Positions 17,294 through 27,434 of a stretch of DNA of 64,000 nt are shown one piece after another; the stretch's first letter is position 1; every line of letters starts with the position of its first letter. The stretch is from Peptoniphilus equinus (GTDB lineage Bacteria; Bacillota; Clostridia; Tissierellales; Peptoniphilaceae). The notes under the pieces are model-generated. The model was not told the origin of the DNA. It saw only the letters and a program-made list of their open reading frames with translations, and ran no database searches. The position numbers and the translations under genes are program-made. The DNA is taken from assembly GCF_027921445.1 (NCBI RefSeq), contig NZ_CP115667.1, forward strand, positions 744,001 through 808,000, given 5' to 3'.

Positions 17294-20200
17294 ATGGATG
17301 CCATTTTAAATAAATTGAACATAGGCATAAACTTAAAATGGCACTATGTTCTTTCTAAAGTTAAACTCAATCGCAGTTCTATGACTGTGATTTTTCTTTT
17401 TACGACAGAGCATGAGGACAAGAGTGAGCAACAGCTTATTTTACAGGCTTTACAGACCTATTTGGAAGGCTTTGAAGTCAAAGCAGAGTTTGTTGTGGAG
17501 CATTTTGATGATCCGGTTCTTGTGATCAAAAATATGATTTTGGAGTATAATCCTTCTTCTACGTTATGGCTTGAAAAGCTGGATATTACTCTTGATGATT
17601 TGAATGGTGTGTTGAGTATTAGTGCGCCAAGTGAAGAAATTTATTTTACGATGACAGCTAACGGACTCACGGATTTGTTATTACAAGAGCTTGCGGTCTA
17701 TGGTATTCAGGATGTGCGTTTTTTAAATCCAAAGACCACTTATGTCTGTGACACGGATGTATTAAATGACAAAATTAAAAACTTAGCTGACGAAGAAAAA
17801 AATCTGGTCAAAGATACTACCATTTCTCGTGAGATCGCGAAGCCAGCCGCCGAAGAAGGCGCGGCAACGACGTTCCATTATGGCAAGAAAGATGTGTTGC
17901 CTGTGACCCCAATTGCAGATTTGAATTTAGAATATTCAAAAGTCACAATACAGGGGACGGTATTTAAAGTTGACGTCAAGGAATTGAAGGATTCAAAATT
18001 TATCTATACCCTCGCCATTCATGACGATACCGGATCTTATTATGCGAAGTTCTTTTTATCTGAGGATAAGGCAAGAGATTTTGACAATTCAGTAAAAGTC
18101 GGTACCGCGGTAGTCATCACCGGATCACCACAATACGACAAATTTATTCACGAAGAATCGTTGATGATTAAGTATCTGGAAGTTGCTTCCGGCACTCACA
18201 GGACGGACAGTCAGGAGATCAAGCGCATTGAGCTGCGACTACACTCTAAGATGAGTACTATGAACGGCGTCACATCTTTTGAGGACTATGCGGCATTGGC
18301 ACATAGCTTAGGCATGACTGCTCTTGCCATTACTGATAAAGGCGACGTACAAGGATTCCCTGAAGCGATGTTCGCAGGTCAAAAGTACGGACTTAAAATC
18401 CTCTACGGCTTGGATGCCAATTATGTGGACGATCGCCCTAAACTTTTAATGGGCACGGGCAAGGTAGCTGATTCGTTTACTGTCTTTGATATTGAGACTA
18501 CGGGATTCAGTCCGGTTTATGAAGATATTACTGAAATCGGTGCAGTAAAAATTGAAAATGGCCAAGTCGTGGCAAGGTATTCTCAGCTGATTAAACCACG
18601 CGCGGCGATTCCTGAAGCTGTTCAAAAGCTCACCGGGATCACTCCAGATTTGGTTTCGGATAAACCGTATATCGAGGAGGTCATTGGAGATTTCTATGAA
18701 TTTACCAAAGGGACCACGTTGGTGGCGCATAATGCTGCTTTTGATAGTCGATTTATCAAGCGGGAATTTAAACGAGCCGGATATAAATTCGATTTTCAAA
18801 TTATTGATACTTTAAATGTAGCACGTGCCATTGTCGATGATGTGAAGCGTTATAATCTCTCAGCACTGTGTAAAAAATTCGGTATTTCTCTTGTGGGTGC
18901 ACACCGCGCGGTCAATGATGCAGAGGCGACTGCACACCTTTTTATAAAACTTATGGATTTGGCTAGGGAAGATATCGATGATTTGAATGCATTGAACCAA
19001 TTGTCAAAACGCATGAATCCGGCAATTCTTTTTGAGTCTCCTGTCTCGCTTTTAGTACAAAATAACGTGGGATTAAAACACCTCTATAAGCTGGTATCGG
19101 CATCACATTTAAAATATGTAAGTCGTATGGCAAAAGTTCCTCGATCCCTTATTGAAAAATATAGGGAAGGTATTTTGGTGGGGAGCGGCACTAAGGACTC
19201 GGATGTGTTTCAGGCCGTTTTGAACGGCGAAGATGATACGTTCATTAAGGACACCATGAAGTTTTACGATTATATTGAACTTCAGCCGCCTTCCGATCAG
19301 CTCAGTCTTATTAAAGAGGGCATGGTCAGATCTTTAGATGAGATTAAAGGCATCCTTCGTAAGATTTATATGTTGGCTAAGGAATTGGGTAAGCCTGTTG
19401 TGGCAACAGGTGATGTGTTCTATCAAGAGCCGGAAGATGATCTGGTACGTCGCATTATTCTTTCATCCTCCATTCCACCGGCACGTGGTGCTAAAGAGCG
19501 AAATTCTCTCTACTTCAAAACCACCGATGATATGCTCCGGGAGTTTGCGTTTTTAGGGGAAAGGGAAAGCTACGAGGTCGTTGTTGAAGCTACCAACAAA
19601 CTGGCAGACAGCATTGAGACCTTGGATCCTATTCCGGAAGGGACCTATCCGCCGTCTATTGAAGGGGCTGAAGAAATCCTGCGTACTATGTGTTATGATA
19701 AAGCGCACGCCATATATGGTGCAATACTGCCGGAAATTGTAGACAAACGCCTTGAAGTCGAGCTCAACAGTATTATCAAGCATGGCTATGCGGTACTCTA
19801 TGTCATTGCTCAAAAATTGGTTCACAAGTCCAATCAAGACGGCTATTTGGTTGGATCCAGAGGATCTGTCGGCTCATCATTCGCTGCAACCATGGCCTCT
19901 ATTACAGAAGTCAATCCGTTGCCGCCGCACTACGTATGTCCCCAATGCCAATATTCTGAGTTCTTCACACATGGCGAAGTGGGCTCAGGTGTGGACTTGG
20001 AAGACAAAATGTGTCCTGTTTGCGGTGCGCCACTTACAAAGGACGGCCATGATATTCCTTTTGAAGTATTTCTGGGATTCAATGGCGATAAAGAGCCCGA
20101 TATTGATCTCAACTTTGCCGGAGAATACCAAAGTGTAGCGCATAAGTACACTGAAGAGCTTTTTGGGCAAGGTTATGTGTTTCGAGCCGGAACTATCGGT

Positions 20201-21514
20201 ACTGTTGCAGAGCGAACGGCTTACGGATATGTGAAGAAGTTCTTTGAAGGTCAACCGATGCATAAAGCGGAAGTAGACCGCTTGGTCACGAAGCTCATGG
20301 GTATCAAACGAACTTCCGGGCAGCATCCCGGTGGGGTTATGATTTGTCCGAAGTCTAAAGAGATTTATGACTTTACGCCGATCCAGCATCCTGCGGATGA
20401 TCTCACATCATCTATTATCACCACCCACTTTGATTACAATTTCATTCACGGCAAAATTTTAAAGCTGGATATTCTTGGACACGACGGTCCAACCATCATT
20501 CGAAGTTTAGAGGATTTTACAGGTGTAGATGCTTCTACGATTCCGTTAAATGATCCGACTACACTATCTCTGTTCCAATCTGCCGAGGCATTACATCTCA
20601 ATGCAGATATCTTTGAGACACCGACGGGTACACTTGGGATTCCGGAATTCGGTACCGGCTTTGTCAAGCAGATGCTGTTGGAGACCAAACCAAAAAACTT
20701 TTCCGATTTGGTACGGATCTCCGGTCTGTCTCATGGTACCGACGTGTGGACCAACAATGCTCAAAATCTTGTGCGCGATAAACGGGCAGAACTCAGCGAT
20801 GTCATTTCAACGCGTGAGGATATTATGACCTATCTTATCCACGCCGGAGCAGAAAACAAAATGGCCTTTGACACCATGGAAAAAGTGCGTAAGGGTAAGG
20901 GATTGACTTCGGAACAAAAACAAATTATGAGTAAGCTTCCGCTTCCGGAGTGGTATATTGAAGCATGTGAGAAAATTAAGTATATGTTTCCTAAGGCCCA
21001 TGCCGTGGCTTATGTTATGCAGTCCTTTAGAATTGCATGGTATAAAATCAACTATCCATTGGCCTATTATGCCACCTATTTTAGAATTAAACTCAATGAT
21101 TTTGACGGTGAGTTGGTGCTTAAAGGTCCTCAAGCTGTGAAAGAGCATCTCGATGAACTCAAATCTATCGCCATGCCGACGGCAAAAGACAAGGGACAAA
21201 TGACAGTGCTTGAAATCGTACTTGAAATGTTTGCGCGAGGCTTGGAATTTTGCGGCGCAGATATATATGAATCGGAAGTGTCTCGGTTCGTGATTAAGGA
21301 GTCTAAAATTCTAATGCCCCTTCGTGCTTTTATGGGCGTGGGAGAAAGTGTGGCCTCTCAAATTGTCAGCGAGAGTCACAAAGGCCGCTATCTATCCATT
21401 GAAGATTTTTGCAAACGTACCAAGACGGGCAAGAGTACTGTTGAAATTTTAAAACGCAACGGCCTTTTAAAAGGATTTGAAGAGACGAATCAAATCAGTC
21501 TTTTTAACCTTTAA
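17294..21514 (+). CDS. polC: DNA polymerase III alpha subunit, PolC type
   Basis: Gram-positive replicative polymerase with built-in proofreading, 1406 residues. Domains in order: N-terminal domain, OB fold (about 215-300), PHP domain split by the exonuclease, DEDDh exonuclease (FDIETTG at about 398, AHNAAFDSRF, HRAVNDAEAT), zinc-binding cysteines (CPQC and CPVC), palm with PDIDLNF at about 935, and helix-hairpin-helix C-terminus. The PHP part is altered: the HLHT start reads RLHSKMS (about 313) and TDH reads TDK, so its metal site is probably incomplete, while the proofreading exonuclease looks intact. The gene starts three bases after ispG. No terminator follows, so transcription can run on to rimP. 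Confidence 0.98.
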   Translation: MDAILNKLNIGINLKWHYVLSKVKLNRSSMTVIFLFTTEHEDKSEQQLILQALQTYLEGFEVKAEFVVEHFDDPVLVIKNMILEYNPSSTLWLEKLDITLDDLNGVLSISAPSEEIYFTMTANGLTDLLLQELAVYGIQDVRFLNPKTTYVCDTDVLNDKIKNLADEEKNLVKDTTISREIAKPAAEEGAATTFHYGKKDVLPVTPIADLNLEYSKVTIQGTVFKVDVKELKDSKFIYTLAIHDDTGSYYAKFFLSEDKARDFDNSVKVGTAVVITGSPQYDKFIHEESLMIKYLEVASGTHRTDSQEIKRIELRLHSKMSTMNGVTSFEDYAALAHSLGMTALAITDKGDVQGFPEAMFAGQKYGLKILYGLDANYVDDRPKLLMGTGKVADSFTVFDIETTGFSPVYEDITEIGAVKIENGQVVARYSQLIKPRAAIPEAVQKLTGITPDLVSDKPYIEEVIGDFYEFTKGTTLVAHNAAFDSRFIKREFKRAGYKFDFQIIDTLNVARAIVDDVKRYNLSALCKKFGISLVGAHRAVNDAEATAHLFIKLMDLAREDIDDLNALNQLSKRMNPAILFESPVSLLVQNNVGLKHLYKLVSASHLKYVSRMAKVPRSLIEKYREGILVGSGTKDSDVFQAVLNGEDDTFIKDTMKFYDYIELQPPSDQLSLIKEGMVRSLDEIKGILRKIYMLAKELGKPVVATGDVFYQEPEDDLVRRIILSSSIPPARGAKERNSLYFKTTDDMLREFAFLGERESYEVVVEATNKLADSIETLDPIPEGTYPPSIEGAEEILRTMCYDKAHAIYGAILPEIVDKRLEVELNSIIKHGYAVLYVIAQKLVHKSNQDGYLVGSRGSVGSSFAATMASITEVNPLPPHYVCPQCQYSEFFTHGEVGSGVDLEDKMCPVCGAPLTKDGHDIPFEVFLGFNGDKEPDIDLNFAGEYQSVAHKYTEELFGQGYVFRAGTIGTVAERTAYGYVKKFFEGQPMHKAEVDRLVTKLMGIKRTSGQHPGGVMICPKSKEIYDFTPIQHPADDLTSSIITTHFDYNFIHGKILKLDILGHDGPTIIRSLEDFTGVDASTIPLNDPTTLSLFQSAEALHLNADIFETPTGTLGIPEFGTGFVKQMLLETKPKNFSDLVRISGLSHGTDVWTNNAQNLVRDKRAELSDVISTREDIMTYLIHAGAENKMAFDTMEKVRKGKGLTSEQKQIMSKLPLPEWYIEACEKIKYMFPKAHAVAYVMQSFRIAWYKINYPLAYYATYFRIKLNDFDGELVLKGPQAVKEHLDELKSIAMPTAKDKGQMTVLEIVLEMFARGLEFCGADIYESEVSRFVIKESKILMPLRAFMGVGESVASQIVSESHKGRYLSIEDFCKRTKTGKSTVEILKRNGLLKGFEETNQISLFNL

Positions 21515-21517
21515 ATC

Positions 21518-21546
21518 TTGAACTATGGAGTCAATTAGGGTATAAT
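21518..21546 (+). promoter_or_regulatory. Promoter of the rimP-nusA-infB operon
   Basis: TTGAAC (21518-21523), exactly 17 bases, then TATAAT (21541-21546). It follows the polC stop codon by three bases. A transcript from here would begin near 21553 and meet a strong terminator hairpin about 25 bases later. Confidence 0.75.
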
Positions 21547-21575
21547 AATAACAGATAAGTTAAGTTGATTGCTAA

Positions 21576-21603
21576 AGAGTGGGTTCGCCCACTCTTGTTT
21601 TTG
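21576..21603 (+). terminator. Leader terminator upstream of rimP-nusA (possible NusA-responsive attenuator)
   Basis: AGAGTGGG (21576-21583), loop TTCG, CCCACTCT (21588-21595), then TGTTTTTG. The eight-base stem with a UUCG loop is very stable, while the U-tract is interrupted, the kind of terminator that needs NusA for efficiency. It lies between the operon's promoter and rimP. Confidence 0.75.
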
Positions 21604-21617
21604 TAATGGAGGTGTAT

Positions 21618-22070
21618 ATGGATATCATAGCGAAGGTGAAGGACATTGCAGAGCCTCATGCCGCAAATCTCGGCTATGAATTGGTGGATGTGACGTTTCA
21701 AAAGGGCAGCAAACATGACTTGCTATCTATTTTCATCTACAAAAAGGAAGGGATTTCTTTAGATGACTGTGCTGATATGACCCATGCCATTGAAGATGAG
21801 TTAAATCAAGCTGATGTTATTCAAGGGGCCTATTATTTGGAAGTATCATCTCCGGGATTGGATCGCCCGCTAAAAACGCAAGACGATTATCGCAGAAATC
21901 TGGGCAATGAAGTAACGGCGAAACTCTATGGACCACTGAACGGCAATAAGGTCTACGAAGGTATCCTGAGCGACTATACGACGAATGAGGTTGTGTTGAG
22001 GATCATGGATGAGACTGTTCGTATTCCTATAAAATCCATTGCCAATATGGTTCAAACCATTAAATTTTAG
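21618..22070 (+). CDS. rimP: Ribosome maturation factor RimP
   Basis: Protein of 150 residues required for 30S subunit maturation. The two-domain RimP architecture is visible: the alpha/beta domain with LGYELVDVTF and YYLEVSSPGLDRPLKTQDDY, the family signature, and a C-terminal SH3-like barrel. I take the ATG at 21618, five bases after GGAGG, not the in-frame ATG at 21606 or the GTG at 21579 inside the terminator. It is nearly always followed by nusA, as here (eight bases). Confidence 0.96.
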   Translation: MDIIAKVKDIAEPHAANLGYELVDVTFQKGSKHDLLSIFIYKKEGISLDDCADMTHAIEDELNQADVIQGAYYLEVSSPGLDRPLKTQDDYRRNLGNEVTAKLYGPLNGNKVYEGILSDYTTNEVVLRIMDETVRIPIKSIANMVQTIKF

Positions 22071-22078
22071 GAGGAATT

Positions 22079-23365
22079 ATGAATCAAGAATTCATACAAG
22101 CCTTAGATGAACTTGAAAAAGAGAAAGGTATTTCCAAAGACGTAGTGTTCACTGCATTGGAATCTGCACTGATCTCCAGCTATAAGAAGAATTTTTCTAC
22201 CGGTCAGTCGGTGCAAGTAGATATTGATCGTGATACAGGACATATTGATCTGTATGCAGTGAAGACCATCGTGGCAGATGATGATTTAGTTGATGACGAA
22301 AATGAAATGGCATTGTCTCAAGCTAAAGATATCGACCCTAACTACGAAGTCGGCGATATTTACGCAAAAAAAGTAGATCCGGCAAAGTTTGGCCGCATTG
22401 CCGCTCAAACGGCAAAACAGGTGGTTATTCAACGTATTAAAGATGCAGAACGGGACATTATATTTAATGACTACAACGACCGTGAGAATGAAATTATTAC
22501 CGGTCAAGTCCAACGTGTGTCATACGGCAATGTCTTTTTTGATTTAGGAAAGACTGAAGCCATATTGCTGCCTTCGGAACAAATTAAAGGTGAAAGTTAC
22601 CAACAAGGCGATCGCTACAAACTGCTTTTAGTCGAAGTCAAGCGGACGACGAAAGGACCGCAAATTATTTTATCCCGCTCTCATCCGAATTTGGTCAAGC
22701 GCCTATTTGAGTTGGAAGTGCCTGAAATTGCAGAAGGGATTGTGGAAATTTACTCTATAGCGAGAGAAGCAGGTTCTCGAACTAAAATTGCAGTCTTTTC
22801 TAAAGAACCGGATGTGGATCCTTTGGGAGCTTGTGTAGGTTATAAAGGCAGTCGGGTCAAAGCCATTGTCGATGAGCTGCACAATGAAAAAGTGGATATC
22901 GTCATCTATGATAAAAACATTGATACCTTTATTGCCAATGCCTTAAGTCCGTCAAAGGTGGAGAAAGTCTTTGCTGACGAACGAGAAAAGTCGGCATTGG
23001 TTGTGGTGCCGGACTATCAACTGTCTCTAGCTATTGGCAAGGAAGGGCAAAATGCACGATTGGCCGCAAAGCTTACCGGGTGGAAAATTGATATCAAGAG
23101 TCTGTCGCAATTCGAGGCGTATCTTGAAGATGAAGGCTTGGATGAGGAAGAACTTTATGCACTGTACGGCTATTCTTCAGAATATGACAATGTGCAAAAT
23201 ATTGAAGAAGTATTATTACAAGATGCTGAGCCGGTATTGGTGGACGAGGATTGTGAAGATGATCCAACAGACGATGCTATGCGCTCTGATTTGAGTGATA
23301 GTATTGATACTCATGATGGCGACGATGAAGATAACACCGAAGCATCTGCACCGGATGAGGAATAG
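22079..23365 (+). CDS. nusA: Transcription termination/antitermination factor NusA
   Basis: RNA polymerase accessory factor promoting pausing, intrinsic termination and rRNA antitermination. N-terminal polymerase-binding domain (1-130), S1 domain (about 135-200, ITGQVQRVSYGNVFFDLG), KH1 and KH2 (DPLGACVGYKGSRVKAI; SLAIGKEGQNARLAAKLTGWKIDI). Beyond the core, about 75 residues form a very acidic tail rich in D and E, absent from B. subtilis-length NusA (about 370) and reminiscent of regulatory C-termini. TAGGAGGAATT overlaps the rimP stop and serves as ribosome-binding site. Confidence 0.97.
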   Translation: MNQEFIQALDELEKEKGISKDVVFTALESALISSYKKNFSTGQSVQVDIDRDTGHIDLYAVKTIVADDDLVDDENEMALSQAKDIDPNYEVGDIYAKKVDPAKFGRIAAQTAKQVVIQRIKDAERDIIFNDYNDRENEIITGQVQRVSYGNVFFDLGKTEAILLPSEQIKGESYQQGDRYKLLLVEVKRTTKGPQIILSRSHPNLVKRLFELEVPEIAEGIVEIYSIAREAGSRTKIAVFSKEPDVDPLGACVGYKGSRVKAIVDELHNEKVDIVIYDKNIDTFIANALSPSKVEKVFADEREKSALVVVPDYQLSLAIGKEGQNARLAAKLTGWKIDIKSLSQFEAYLEDEGLDEEELYALYGYSSEYDNVQNIEEVLLQDAEPVLVDEDCEDDPTDDAMRSDLSDSIDTHDGDDEDNTEASAPDEE

Positions 23366-23370
23366 GTAAT

Positions 23371-23634
23371 ATGCCAAAACCGAAAAAAATTCCCATGCGA
23401 CGATGCATTGCATGTGGGTGTAATAAACCGAAATCAGAAATGATTCGTGTAGTTAAAGATAAATTGGGTGAAGTCACTTTAGACTTGACCGGACGGAAAA
23501 ATGGACGAGGAGCATATCTATGCCACGATAGAGCTTGTCTGGACAAGGCAGTGAAATCCAAGGCATTGAATCGAGCATTTGAGATGGAGATAAATGATGA
23601 AATCATTGAAAAGCTAAGAGATTCATTTAGATAG
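23371..23634 (+). CDS. YlxR (RnpM) family RNA-binding protein
   Basis: Protein of 87 residues with the family motif RRCIACGCNKPKSEMIRVV and GRKNGRGAYLCHDRACLDKA, including the cysteines seen in the YlxR fold. Homologues sit in nearly every Bacillota nusA-infB operon; the B. subtilis protein has been reported to modulate RNase P. In most relatives an L7Ae-like gene (ylxQ) follows; here infB follows directly after 21 bases. Confidence 0.9.
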   Translation: MPKPKKIPMRRCIACGCNKPKSEMIRVVKDKLGEVTLDLTGRKNGRGAYLCHDRACLDKAVKSKALNRAFEMEINDEIIEKLRDSFR

Positions 23635-23655
23635 GCTTGAACAGGAGGTAGCCAT

Positions 23656-26133
23656 ATGTCAAAAATCAGAATACATGCATTGGCAAAAGAATTAAATCAA
23701 AGCAGTAAAAATATATTAGAGAAGGCAAAAGAGCTCAATATTGATGTAAAAAATCACATGTCTTCCTTGGAAGCAGATGAGGAGACGAAAATCCGAAGTG
23801 CTTTTGCCGCTAAAGGTGCAGCGAAAAAGTCGACACCTGAGAAAAAATCCGGCAATGCACCTAAACCAGAAACCTCAAAACAAGCAACTAAAGACGAACG
23901 TAAAGCTCAGCCCGTGCAAAAAAAATCACGATTTGTAGCGGACGATAAAAAGAACGGCAAAACGCCAACGGGGAAAAATCAGACGATGAAGTCTGAGGGC
24001 AAAAATCAAAAGCCTAGAACTGATTCGAAACCTAAGAATCCAAATACTCAAAATAAACAAGCTGAAGGTAAGACTATTAATAATTTTCAAAATTCGACAA
24101 AACAACACAAGTCCAAGAATAACGACGGACATCGTAATCGCAATGAGAACCCTAAACAGGGATATCAACACAATAAACGTCCTAAAGAGCGATTTCAAGC
24201 GGAAGACACCACTGAAGGCAAGCGCAACAATCATAAGAAAAATAACCGCAAAGCCAACACCAATAATTTTGAAGACAAGCCAAGACGTCCTCGTGATCTG
24301 ACCAAGAAATCACCTGCCAAGAGAAAAACACGTGCAGAAAAGAAACAAGAGCGTTTGGAAGCACAAAAGAACGACGGTCCGGCTGTTATCCAAGCTCCAA
24401 TTAGTGTAAAAGACTTTGCTGAGGCGATTGACAAGCCGTTGGCTCAAGTGATGACCAAGCTTATCGGTCTAGGTGTTATGGCCAGCCAAAATCAGGAAAT
24501 TGATGAAGACACCTGTTTTCTGGTTGCGGAAGAGCTGGGTGTTGAAGTATCTGTAGAAGAACCGGAAGCCGAAGTATCTATGGAAGAACAACTCAACTTA
24601 GATTTTGAAGATAATGAGGCCGATCTGCATTCTCGGCCGCCGGTTGTCACCGTTATGGGCCATGTCGATCACGGAAAGACTTCCATTTTGGATGTGATAA
24701 AAAAATCTCACGTGCAACAGTCGGAAGCCGGTGGGATTACCCAACATATTGGTGCATATACAGTGAGTGTCAACAAAAAGAAGATCACTTTCTTGGACAC
24801 ACCGGGTCACGAAGCATTCACTTCCATGCGACTTCGAGGCGCCCTTATTACTGATATTGCCATTCTTGTAGTAGCAGCAGATGATGGCGTTATGCCACAA
24901 ACTATTGAGGCTATTTCCCACGCAAAATCTGCAGGCGTACCGATTATTGTAGCTATCAATAAAATTGACCGTCCGGAAGCAAATGTGGATCGAGTTAAAC
25001 AAGAGCTTTTGGAACAAGGCCTTATGTCCGAAGACTGGGGTGGCGATGTCATCATGGTACCGGTCTCCGCACATACGAAAGAAGGTATTGACGATCTTCT
25101 TGAGATGATTATCCTAGTTGCAGAGATGCTTGAACTGAAAGCTAATCCGGACCGCCTTGCCATTGGCACAGTCATCGAAGCACGGCTTGACAAGGGCAAA
25201 GGACCTATGGCCACTGTCTTGGTACAAAAGGGCACGCTTAAATTCGGCGACAATGTGGTATCCGGTATTGCCAGCGGTCACATTCGAGCGATGAGTGATG
25301 ATAAAAACCGCAATATTAAAAAAGCAGGGCCGTCCATGCCGGCAGTGATACTTGGGTTAAGTGACGTGCCGAATGCCGGAGATATGATCTATGCTGTGGA
25401 AGACGAAAAGACAGCGCGTGCCATTGCAGATAAAAATCGCGAAGAGTCGCGTGAACACCGCATTAATACTGTATCGAAAGTATCTCTTGAAAACTTATTT
25501 GCTCGGATTAAAGAAGGAGAAATGAAAGATCTTAACATTGTGGTCAAGGCCGACGTCAAAGGTTCTGTGGAAGCTTTGATTCAATCTCTGGCTAAACTCT
25601 CCAATGAAGAGGTTAATATCAATGTCATTCACAGCGGTGTCGGCGGCATTAATGAAAGTGATATTACTTTAGCTTCCGCCTCCAATGCTATTGTTGTAGG
25701 CTTTAATGTCCGTCCGAATATGAATGCGATTGAGCTTGCTAAAAGTGAAGAAGTGGACGTGCGGACCTATCGTGTCATCTATGATATTTTAGATGACGTG
25801 GAAAAAGCGGCGACAGGTATGTTGGATCCTGATATTGTGGAAGAAGTTATGGGTCGATGTGAAGTGCGTCAAACTTTCAGAATCCCGGGCAATATTATTA
25901 TTGCAGGCATTTACGTCAATTCCGGGAAGATTTTGCGGAATTCCAAAATTCGGATTCTGCGTGATGATGTCGTCATTCATGAAGGGGAAGTCGCATCACT
26001 CCGTCGCTTTAAAGATGATGTGAAAGAACTCAACACCAACTACGAAGGCGGTCTTGGAATTGAAAACTTCAATGACATTAAAGAAGGCGACTTTATTGAA
26101 TGTTATATTTTAAAAGAAGTGAAACGAGGATAA
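23656..26133 (+). CDS. infB: Translation initiation factor IF-2
   Basis: GTPase (825 residues) placing initiator tRNA on the 30S subunit. The N-terminal IF2N domain (1-55) is followed by a long, basic, low-complexity linker rich in K, N, Q and R (about 60-240), a second IF2N domain, and the G domain ([11 protein letters not shown] at about 331, [12 protein letters not shown]), then domains II-IV. ACAGGAGG precedes the ATG. The linker's repetitive KNN-rich composition is typical for clostridial IF-2. rbfA starts one base after its stop. Confidence 0.98.
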   Translation: MSKIRIHALAKELNQSSKNILEKAKELNIDVKNHMSSLEADEETKIRSAFAAKGAAKKSTPEKKSGNAPKPETSKQATKDERKAQPVQKKSRFVADDKKNGKTPTGKNQTMKSEGKNQKPRTDSKPKNPNTQNKQAEGKTINNFQNSTKQHKSKNNDGHRNRNENPKQGYQHNKRPKERFQAEDTTEGKRNNHKKNNRKANTNNFEDKPRRPRDLTKKSPAKRKTRAEKKQERLEAQKNDGPAVIQAPISVKDFAEAIDKPLAQVMTKLIGLGVMASQNQEIDEDTCFLVAEELGVEVSVEEPEAEVSMEEQLNLDFEDNEADLHSRPPVVTVMGHVDHGKTSILDVIKKSHVQQSEAGGITQHIGAYTVSVNKKKITFLDTPGHEAFTSMRLRGALITDIAILVVAADDGVMPQTIEAISHAKSAGVPIIVAINKIDRPEANVDRVKQELLEQGLMSEDWGGDVIMVPVSAHTKEGIDDLLEMIILVAEMLELKANPDRLAIGTVIEARLDKGKGPMATVLVQKGTLKFGDNVVSGIASGHIRAMSDDKNRNIKKAGPSMPAVILGLSDVPNAGDMIYAVEDEKTARAIADKNREESREHRINTVSKVSLENLFARIKEGEMKDLNIVVKADVKGSVEALIQSLAKLSNEEVNINVIHSGVGGINESDITLASASNAIVVGFNVRPNMNAIELAKSEEVDVRTYRVIYDILDDVEKAATGMLDPDIVEEVMGRCEVRQTFRIPGNIIIAGIYVNSGKILRNSKIRILRDDVVIHEGEVASLRRFKDDVKELNTNYEGGLGIENFNDIKEGDFIECYILKEVKRG

Positions 26134-26134
26134 A

Positions 26135-26485
26135 ATGAATCCAAAACGTGTACACCAAATTTCAGAAGAGGTGCGCCGTGGCATTTCAGAAATCATTCAA
26201 CGACTGAAAGATCCGCGTATTCCGGAGATCATCAGTGTATCCCGAGCTGATGTCACCAATGACTTATCTTTCGCAAAAGTCTACATTTCCTTTTTTAATG
26301 GCAATGTAGACGATGTGATGGAAGGGTTAAACTCTTCGAAGGGTTATATTAAGCGAGAACTGTCCAAAATTGTAAAGATGCGTGTCATGCCGGAATTAAT
26401 CTTTATCTATGATGATTCAATTGAAAAGGGACTGGCAATGGATCAACTCATTCGTGAGGTGAACCGTGGATCAAGCGACAATTAA
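26135..26485 (+). CDS. rbfA: Ribosome-binding factor A
   Basis: KH-type protein (116 residues) for 30S maturation and cold adaptation. Typical segments: RVHQISEEVRRGISEIIQ at the N-terminus, DPRIPEIISVSRADVTNDLSFAKVYIS in the middle, and RELSKIVKMRVMPELIFIYDDSIEKG. Downstream nrnA overlaps it by 20 bases, so the pair is translationally coupled. Confidence 0.96.
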   Translation: MNPKRVHQISEEVRRGISEIIQRLKDPRIPEIISVSRADVTNDLSFAKVYISFFNGNVDDVMEGLNSSKGYIKRELSKIVKMRVMPELIFIYDDSIEKGLAMDQLIREVNRGSSDN

Positions 26486-27434
26486 AACAGCTATCGACGC
26501 AGCATCGACGATTTATCTTGCCTCTCACATGAATCCGGACGGAGATAATTTGGGCTCGCTACTTGGCACCTACCACGTACTGAAAGATGCGGGCAAAGAT
26601 GTCACCTTTTTGCTGATTGATGAGGTGCCTGATAATCTTCAGTTTCTACCCGGACTTCAGGAAGGGCGACATGAAGGCTTTGAGTCGGTGGATCTCTTTA
26701 TTGCCCTGGACTGTGCGGATCGAGAGCGTTTGGGCGACTTGTCTGAAGTGTTTGATACAGCGTCGGTCACAATCAATATTGATCATCACAAGACTAACAC
26801 CCGCTATGCTGACATCAACTATGTCGATGGCGATTCACCTGCCACATGTGAACTGGTTTACAATCTATTTAAAACGATGGAGTATAAAGTTTCGGTGGAT
26901 GCTGCGACATGTTTATATACTGGACTTTCCACGGACACAGGAAGCTTTAAATATGATTCTGTGAGTAAAGGTACGTTCTTAACTGCTGCAGATTTAGTGG
27001 ATTTGGGCGCAGATGTGCCTAGAATTGGCGTTGAGCTCTATCAAAATCGCTCGCTTCAAAAGACAAAGCTGTTGTTTCAAGCCATGTCCACTTTAGAATT
27101 GTATTATGACAATCAGCTGGCTCTTGTCCATGTCACTGATGCTGATATTGAGGCCATAGGTGCGAATAAAATGGACTCTGAGGGTATTGTCGAATTTATT
27201 CGAGATATTGCTGGCGTGGAAGCCGCAGTACTGATTAAAGAAAAATATGACTCATGTCGCCTCTCCGTGCGTACGAAAAGCTTTTTAAACGCTACTGATG
27301 TGGTTAAACCCTATGGCGGCGGCGGTCATATACGAGCGGCAGGTGCCACGATGGATCTGCCATGGACAGATCGACGGGATGAAATTGTTCAAGCTCTGGA
27401 AGGAGTTCTAAGTGAACGGGGTACTTCTTATTAA
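26466..27434 (+). CDS. nrnA: Bifunctional oligoribonuclease/PAP phosphatase NrnA
   Basis: DHH-family phosphoesterase of 322 residues degrading very short RNAs and 3'-phosphoadenosine 5'-phosphate. Metal-binding motifs: SHMNPDGDNLGS, DCADRERLG, NIDHHKTN; the C-terminal DHHA1 domain shows GGGGHIRAAGATM. The start is a GTG at 26466 with GAGGT six bases upstream, inside rbfA. The end overlaps truB by 23 bases. Confidence 0.94.
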   Translation: MDQATIKTAIDAASTIYLASHMNPDGDNLGSLLGTYHVLKDAGKDVTFLLIDEVPDNLQFLPGLQEGRHEGFESVDLFIALDCADRERLGDLSEVFDTASVTINIDHHKTNTRYADINYVDGDSPATCELVYNLFKTMEYKVSVDAATCLYTGLSTDTGSFKYDSVSKGTFLTAADLVDLGADVPRIGVELYQNRSLQKTKLLFQAMSTLELYYDNQLALVHVTDADIEAIGANKMDSEGIVEFIRDIAGVEAAVLIKEKYDSCRLSVRTKSFLNATDVVKPYGGGGHIRAAGATMDLPWTDRRDEIVQALEGVLSERGTSY

